A model generated the notes under the pieces. The model was not told where the DNA came from. It saw only the letters and a program-made list of their open reading frames with translations, and did not search any database. A program made the translations under genes and the position numbers. DNA of 64,000 nucleotides. It comes from Lepidostoma basale (lineage: Eukaryota > Arthropoda > Insecta > Trichoptera > Lepidostomatidae). The stretch spans positions 62,001-126,000 of the forward strand of contig JAHDVF020000511.1 in NCBI GenBank assembly GCA_022606425.2. Direction: 5' to 3'. Below, piece by piece: positions 46,401-55,400 of the stretch (the first letter of the stretch is position 1; each line of letters begins with the position of its first letter).

Positions 46401-49400
46401 TGTACTGTTTTCCCAAGACAGATTTTTACTTTTGCTGCGAGCCCTGCATTTTTCTGATAACGACATTAGAACAACCGATAAATTGTGTAAAATAAGAAAT
46501 CTTCTGGAAGCGATGAAGACCATTTTCAAATCTACATTTTATCCTTTTCAAAATCTGTGTATAGACGAGAGTCTCTTGTTATGGAAAGGAAGACTTTCAT
46601 TCAAAATATATATTCCCTCAAAACGCCACAGATTTGGGATAAAATTATTTGTGCACTGTGATGCACTCACCGGTTATGTTTTGGATCTAATTGTGTACAC
46701 TGGATCTGATTCAGACATAGAATTGAATCCCGACATTGGCATCTCAGGATCAGTGGTTACCACTATGCTTAGTGATTATTTAGACAAAGGTCACAGAATT
46801 TTTTTAGACAACTGGTATACAAGTCCAGCATTGTTTGATTTTTTGCATAAACATAAAACTAACGCATGTGGAACAGCTAGAGCAAACCGAAAAAATATGC
46901 CTAAATTTGGTAATGACAAATTGAAAAAAGGTGAAATAAAGTTCTTGCATTCTGACAATCTCATGGCGCTGAAATGGCATGATAAAAGGGATGTAATAAT
47001 GCTTACTAATATTCACACAAATTCAATGGTCGTTACCAATAAAATCGATTATTCTACGGGAGAAAATAAAATAAAACCAGAGGCAGTTTTAGAGTATTCA
47101 AAACATATGGGAGCTGTCGATAAAGTGGATCGCATATTGGGCTTCGCAGATAGTTCCCGTAAGTCTCTAAAATGGTACAAAAAAATTTTCTTCAGATTGC
47201 TTGATATTGGAACACTAAAGCTTTCTTTTTGCATCGTTTAAAAACGCAAAAGGTTCAATCATTCAGCGAATTTCGGGAAAATTTAATAGCCCAGATGGTC
47301 GAAAAATATCATACAAACAGGCCGACATCATCTGGTGGAAAGCAAGTAGTGGATCATCCAACTCGCCTTTCAGGGAAACATTTTATTCACCCCGTACCAC
47401 AAACTGCAGCCCAAGGAAGACGAACTCAACGACGATGTCATGTGTGTGCACATACAGCAGTTCGGCCTCAAAAAAGAAGTGATACAAAATATATGTGCAC
47501 CGACTGCAATGTTGCGCTTTGTGTGTATCCGTGTTTTGAGGACTACCATACAAAAAAACAATATTAATTAGAGAAGACGATTGTATTGCTTCGATTGTAT
47601 ATATAATAATCAGAATATTGTTTGTAATTGATATGTGTGAAAAGATGCCTATATTGAGATTTTATAATAAAAATAATGTAAAAAGTTTAAGTGTAAATAG
47701 TGTAATATTATGTGTAAGTGGGTGCAAAAAAGTTGAAATACACATTCATCTTGGAATAATTCAAACCGCGGAAAGAAAAATTATTTTTACAAGAAAAAAT
47801 GTTATCTCTTTTGACTGACCGATGGTTTGGGATTTCTGAGAAAGAATTTTTGTTTTTTTGTTCTAAATTGCTTATTACTGATTTTTTTGAGCTAGTTTCT
47901 ATGAAGATACAATTTTTTTTTCATATTCTACACATTGACATTATTATTTGATTTTTTTTCAATAAAAAAAAAACCTCACTCCAGCGGGACCGATTTTTTT
48001 TTTTAAGCTCACTACTGGACAGGTTAATATAACACAGCATTCGTCAGTGATCGCCAAAATTGGTGGACTTGACATGACACTATAAGATGAATATAATAGA
48101 AATCAAAACCCACCTCTGAATTCCATGTTAGGAATGACGACCTTCTCGCAGATGCTGCTCAGAGTGGAGGGATCCTCGAAGAGATTCCGGTAGCGGTTCT
48201 TCTCTGCAACGTTAGCCAAGAATTCCAGGGCGCCGGATACTAGCTGCAACAATACCAAGTTAAACAACTTGTGTGGCTGATAACTCGCTAGTGACAACAA
48301 GATTATGCGATTTGACCCCGTTAGACTTCAGACCCCAACAAATCCTTTTCTTGTGGGGTTTTCTTAAGTCGCAGGTCAATGCGAATAAGCCACAAACCAC
48401 AGCAGCCCACAAAGCCAACATAACCCATGCCATCGGTCAAATTCAGTCTGATTTATGCGCCAGTCGTGGAAAATAGGACATTTCGGATGCGCGCCACCCA
48501 GAGAAGCCGCGGCAGACATTTGAACGATGTTATATTCCTTACATAATGGCATCGATGGGCCTTTCAAACAAATGAAAAATTTCGATGATATCGCACAGAC
48601 ACAGTTTTCTTTAAATTTAAAGATAGGAAGCGCTTAATTAAAGACCCTTTAATATACAAACATATTCACTGAATGAAATAACATATTTTATGGTTCAGCT
48701 TACCTCGTCGTATTTGGGTTGCGGCCCCGCATCGACAAGGGCTCCCCAGGCCGCGGTGACGAAGGCGGGGGCGTGCGGGGCAAACTCCTCGCCGTACTTC
48801 AGGGCGTAGAGGGCGGCGCACTCCACAGCTACAGCACGTACCTTCTCCACGATGCCGGCTTCGTTGTCATCCTGAATTACAAGCGCCATACGCAAATGCA
48901 CAATAGAATATCAGCAATTCAAAAATAATATTTTTATAGGGTTTTAAAATGAAATATGTTTGGGTCATGTGCTAAGGGGAGAAAAATACCACCTCCTTCG
49001 ACTGGTAAAGTGGAGGGACGTCGGGGAGTTGATAGAAGGCAGCTGTACTGGCTGCGGAACATCAAAGCGTAGCCAGTCGCACTATATGTGTGGCTGGCTT
49101 TTGCAGTAAAAAAAAATGATCTCGAAATGTGGTTGGATACATTTACAGCTCAGACAGATAGTCCCAGTTCATCATAATATTACCTACAATTTAGTCGTGA
49201 AGAACTAAAGTAAAAAGGTTTATAAGACTATAATAATATGAGCTGCAAATGTAGTTTGTCGCAGTTCGAAACAAACTTTTGAACTGCATATGTAGCCAGC
49301 CGCATTATAGAGGTTAAGCGATGGTAACATATAGGAAGATATCCTCACCCCGGATTCCAGAATTGGCATCTTGGTCTGCAGCAGACCCAGCAGATTCGGC

Positions 49401-52400
49401 ATCCAAATGGACATGTTGTCCTCGAAGAACTCGGGCAGGTCCTGGTAGTTAAGCGAGTGGAACACCTTGCAGATGAGCAGCAATGAGGAAAACACCACGC
49501 GCAGCACGGGCTCGTTCGTCGCGTGCGTACGAGTCAATTCCAATGTCGCCTGCAACACAATTATATGTAAATATTCATAATTGCTCAAACAATAAAAGAA
49601 GGGTCCAAAGAGCAGTAAGGCAGTCCATTCTTTCTGGGAGTGGCATGTTTCACTTTATTAGGGCATTATATTTATTATAGTGTCGAATGAAAATATAAGA
49701 AGTGAATGCAGTGCAAATGATGATGTTATGAACAAAATAATGAAAGGATCATTAAGATGGTTTTGACATATTGGACACGCTGTCTCCCCGAAGGGGTAGG
49801 CAAAGAATGGACTGCTACACTTTTCTTTCCTGACGTATTTCTCTCGCTTCAACATTCCTTCCTCGCGCGTCAATTTCTCCTACTCTTCACGTGGCCGACA
49901 TTCAATATTTGATTTATTTGATCGTGCCACGTTTTCCTTGGTCTGCCTCTATTTCTAGTTCCATTTACATCGTTAACATATAAATTTTTGACCATTCTTT
50001 CGTCATTCATTCTTTCCATGTGTCCAAACCATCTTAATGATCCATTAATTATTTTGTTCATAACGCCATCATTCGCACCGCATTCACTTCTTATATTTTC
50101 ATTCAACACTCTTATCATACACAGAGTATCCACACATTTGTCTAAGAGATCTTATTTCTACTGCACTTATTCTACTTTCATCCTTCTTTTGCCAGTTCCA
50201 TGCTTCACTTCCATACACAAGGGTCGGTACAAGAACACCATTGTGCACATTGTGAAACTTTTTATATGTACTTTATTTTATGAAATCAATTGAAGCAAAT
50301 GGTACTAATGATGAGTGACCACTCAATTAAGGATCATAAATATATAAACTCACATTTATTTTCAAATTGTATATTTCCTTATTATGGTTAGCACCGCCCC
50401 AAACAGTATCAAATGCCGCTCTCTGGACTATGGCAGGCGAAAAACCAATTAGAGAACAGGTCGCTAGACGCAAATGGCAGTGGATCGGTCACACTCTGAG
50501 ACGGAACCCAGCCTGCATCGCTCAGGGTGCACTAGACTGGTCCCCTGTGGGAAAGCGAGGCAGACCTAGAGCCACCTGGAGAAGAACCCTGCAGGACGAG
50601 GTTAAGGCGGCAGGCCTCACTTGGGATGATGTTAGGCATCAGGCATGCGATAGTCGGGTGGAGAAGGTTCCTTGAGGCCCTATGCACCACGGAGGTGTGA
50701 CAGGACAAAAAGAAGAAGATGGTTAGCACCATAAAAAATCACCGCGGTCCTACAATCGCCGAAAACTCCGAGGGTTTATTGCGACAGGTCAGATTAAGAC
50801 TCCCACCTGACGTCCTATCCTGGCACTCCGGTGTGGCCGTACCCTTAGGTGAGCAGGATTGAACCCAAGTGTTCTGGATCGGGAGCCAAGTGTTCTGTCT
50901 CCTATGCAACTACTCGGTATTAATATATGATAATGTGAAGCTTGCTTACCAAAAAGAGATCGGTGAGAGGTTTGGCGAACCTGTCCAGAACAAATTTTAT
51001 TTCTGTCCACAGCTGTTGGGATTTGAACTCGTATTGATACCGTTTGAATAGCGAGTGGGCCGTCTGCAGGACACCGTTGATGATGTAGAAATCTCCTGTT
51101 AGCAGAAATAAATGATAATATATTAAGTATAGTCTTTGGTACTTTGTAGTTGCCCGGTGTGTTTTAAATAGCTCCATAAAATATAATCTTCTTCTTCTTT
51201 TGGTGCCATGTCAGCCCCACCCCCAATGTTTAAGATCACTACAGCAGAGGCATCTCTGTCTTGTGCCACTTGGAACAGGTTCTGAACTCTTGTAATTCCT
51301 GTCCACTCTTTAATGTTCCGCAGCCAGGACAGCTGCTTTCTACCAACTCCCCGACGTCTCTCCACTTTACCCATTAATATCAGTCGAAGGAGGTGGTATT
51401 TTTCTTTCCTTAGCACATGACTCAAATATAAGACCTTTCTAATTTTCACACTCGACAACAGCTCTCTATTGGCTCTGGCTCTCAGTAGTACGTCTGCATT
51501 ACTGACCCTAATGGTATACGGAGCATTCTGCGGTATATCCACATATTGAACGCCTCCAACCGGTTCATTACCAGGAGTCCAGGTTTCGCAGTCACATAGT
51601 AAAATATAATAAAACTTTTAAAATACAAACATTTTCATTTGTATTAATTAAGTAATGAAAATGTTGGTTTTCTAGAAGTTTTAATATGTTTTATAACATG
51701 TTTCGCCTGTCTAAGGCATTACCAAATGTATAAAAAATTGTAATATAATAAAACTTTTAGAAAACAGACGTTCATTTATATTAATTATTTAATATGGAGT
51801 TTTACATCATTGTTCAAGGAGCAATAAATACAGTTCAACCGTCTTCAGCGCGTCCGTGAAAAGGGTATTTATAATCCTTCCCATTAACCACAAGTCCTGC
51901 AGACAATGTATTAGAACGTTGACTGCCACGGTACTTTTCAGAATTGCGGTTAAAACTTCGTTAACCATATTATATTATTAGAACTTCGTTAATGCGTGAC
52001 TGACGGCGCTTGAGGACCTTTACTTTAAATTAACCGTTGGAGTCATATATGACTGCCACGGCGTGTTACGTGTTAACCCTTACCACTCCTTTGTCGAATG
52101 CCAGCCGACATCGCTATATGTACGCTACAATTCAGTTGTCGGCCGACAAGATAAGACTTGCGCGCGCGGTGTATTTTCGCGTGCAAAACATGACATGTGT
52201 CGTTATATCTTGTGATTATTCGTTAAAAAACATTTAATTTCATAATTTAATAAGATATTGACTGTTTTCCGTTTTTTACTAACTAACTAACCATCACGCC
52301 GTCTCCCCGAAAGGGTAGGCAGAAAGAATGGACTGCCACACTTTAATCGATGCGGCACTCCATCCTTCTCTTTTCGCCATCGCGTGAGACGAGGTGTGAT

Positions 52401-55400
52401 GGGTTGCGAACCTCATAAATAATCCTTGCAAATTCACTAAACCTAAAATGGCGGGAACTTCGCGTGATACATTATGCAGAGGAGCGATTAGAGTACAAGC
52501 CCCACTTCATTGCGAAACTGGACAAAGGTTCTAAAGACTGTACTGTGTGCAGTAACAGAAAGATTCCAGGGGGAAGACGGGAAACAGTGTGGTCTTGTGA
52601 GACCTGTTCCAGAAAACCTGGTTTTAAAAAGTACCATACTATGTAAAACTATAATTAGTCCATAATGTTTTTTGTAAATTGTTTTTTATTTGAAGAATAA
52701 ATCATTACAAAGTAATTAACAATTTTTTTTGTAATTACCTATCAATAAAAATATTTTGACATTATTTAAATTAGAGTTGGCTGACAAACAATATCAAAAA
52801 ATAATGGAGTGGTAAGGGTTAATAACTGAGAAACCGAGTTATTAAAATATTTGACCATCAAAAAAGATTTGAATAGGGATCCCAAAATGTCGAGAAGAAT
52901 CAATTCGTGTTCAGCACTCACCAGTGGCAAAGTTGTCCACCATCTGCGTGATGAGCCCGGGCCACTTGTCAGGGAAGTCATGGCTGCCGATGACGGCCAC
53001 GGCCTGGCTGAGCTGCGCCTGCACGGAGGGCGCGGCTCGGAGCATCAGCCCCACCAGCGCCGCGCGCACGGCCTCTCGCTCCGGCCCGCTCACCTTATCC
53101 ACTCCATCTTCCTCCTGATAACATTATAATTGTTCACCACTCAATTAAGTGCCATTATATAGTTTTTGTCTTTCACTGATGAACAAACCAAGGATAATAA
53201 CAAGCAAGACACTAAGAGATTGCGTGAGGAACACAAGAATAAGAGAGATATGTGAACCTTCTTCTTCTTCAAGTACCCTGTCGGGTCCCTCCAACGTTGG
53301 CGATCACCTTGGCAAACCTGTCCCTGTCCTACTTCGCTTGGAACAGCACAAGTCAGAGAAATTGATGCGCGTCCATGACACGATGTATGAATGTTTTTTT
53401 TTTACTTGAGTTGAATTATTCCTTGATTTTTAAGTATTCAAGTTGTTGTGATCTTTATTTTTAGTGATTCGGTGTGCGAGTTTAACTAAGTGTGCCTGTC
53501 TTGTGGTTCCATGGGCTATCTAATTAGCATTCTTGACATTCGTCTAACAACTGAGGGAACCATGGAAAACCTCAAACCCAGTCGGGATGCGGCGTACCTG
53601 TGGAAAAATACATATTTATTTATTGGCTGCGCGCAATCGATCCATCACCGGGAAGTCCATTCTTTCTGCCTACTCTTTCGGAGAGACGGCGTGATGGTTA
53701 GTTAATTTTTTAAGTTCAAGATCTTTTGGCCCCAGTGTCAAATCAAATCAAATCAGTTTATTAACTCAATAGACATTACAAACATGTCAAATACCATTCT
53801 CTGGACCATGGCAGGCGTAAAGCCAATCAAAAAAATTAAGTCGCTAGATGCAAATGGCTGTGGATCGGTCACACCCTGAGACGGAATCCAGCCTGCATCA
53901 CTCAGGGCGCACTGGACTGGTCCCCTATGGGAGGGAAAAAGGAATCGAGACAGACCTGGAGAAGAACCCTGCAGGACGAGGTTAAAGCAGCAGGTCTCAC
54001 TTGGGATGATGTTAGGCATCGGTTGGAGAAGGTTGCTTGATGCCGTGTGCACCACATTTTTAAGGGTTTTAACTAACTAACTAATCATCACGCCATCTCC
54101 CCGGAGGGGTAGGCAGAAAGAATGGAACGCCACACTGTTCTGCCCTGACATACTTCTGTCGACTCCTCTACATTCATACATCTTGTCATGCACGCACGTC
54201 GATTTCTCCGACCTCTCACGTGACCGACATTCAATATTTGATTGATTTGATCGTGCCACATTTTTCTCGGCCTTCCTCTATTTCTAGCTCCGTTCACGCC
54301 GTTTACATATACCTTCTTTACCATTCTGTCTTCACTCATTCTTTCCATGTGTCCAAACCATCTTAATGACCCTTTCCTTATTTTGTTCATAACACTCATT
54401 CGCACCACATTCACTTTTTATACTTGCATTTGTCACTCTATCATATACAGATTTGTCACACATTCGTCTTAGAGATCTCATTTCTACTGCATTTATTCTA
54501 CTTTCATCCTTCTTTTGCCAGGTCCATGCTTCACTTCATTTGAAGGGTTTTGGGTTTTTTATTCAGGTGTGTTTCTACTTTATGTGTTTTCTGCCTTTTT
54601 CGGATTTGTTTTTTGTTCAAATTGTTATAATACTGTGTTAAAACTGTTATATGTTGTGTGTAAAATGGTTACACATTAGTTGTTAGAATTGTATTTTTTA
54701 TATAAATAAATAAAGTAAATAAAAAAAAACAGATTGTGTTTAAACAGTGAAAGACGCTAATAGAAGTTTTGTTATTAGTAGATGATTCACTCTGTGTTAC
54801 TTCCAATCAGGAGTATAGACTCACCACTGGCCAGTTTCTCTTGACAAAGTTCTTGAATGTGATGGATCCGGCCACCTGCAGCGTAATGTCCAGCTCCTTG
54901 TTGTCAATCAGTCTTAGGAGCAGTAGAGCGTAATTTTGGTTCCCCTCCACACCCTCCAGAAACTTCTCAGCTAAAAATAATTACATTCTTTGATAAGATT
55001 TGGGGTTTTGACATGTAGAAGGGCTACGATGGGGCATGCTCTGCCAGAGAGAATACCTCTATAGAATGTGGTTATGCACCACGTTGCAATGACACCAGCA
55101 ACACTACTGCCAAGTCCAACTTTCTAACTTCCATGAATTTACTATTCTTTCTTCATTGAATCTTATCTTTCCTTGTGTCCTTTTCATTCACTTCTTATAT
55201 TTCCCTTTTTTTTTTCTTTCCTTTATTGATTTCAAAATATAATATACCTTGCTGGTGATTATTTCAAGGATATTAATTACTATGTAGTTATTTTATAATT
55301 TTATTTCTATATTATGAGTGAATTTTCAACTCTACAGAGCTTTTTTTTTTAAATGGTCGAGCCATAGAGGGCTCCCTTCGCTTACCCGAAGCTGTTATAG

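Larger units (their letters stand above)
52077..52818 (+). mobile_element. piggyBac-type internal-deletion element, 742 bp
   Basis: TTAA at 52073-52076 and 52819-52822; ends CCCTTACCACTCC and exact complement. Retains only the end of the transposase gene and hosts an RTE-A derivative. CSE1L intron 3. Confidence 0.88.
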
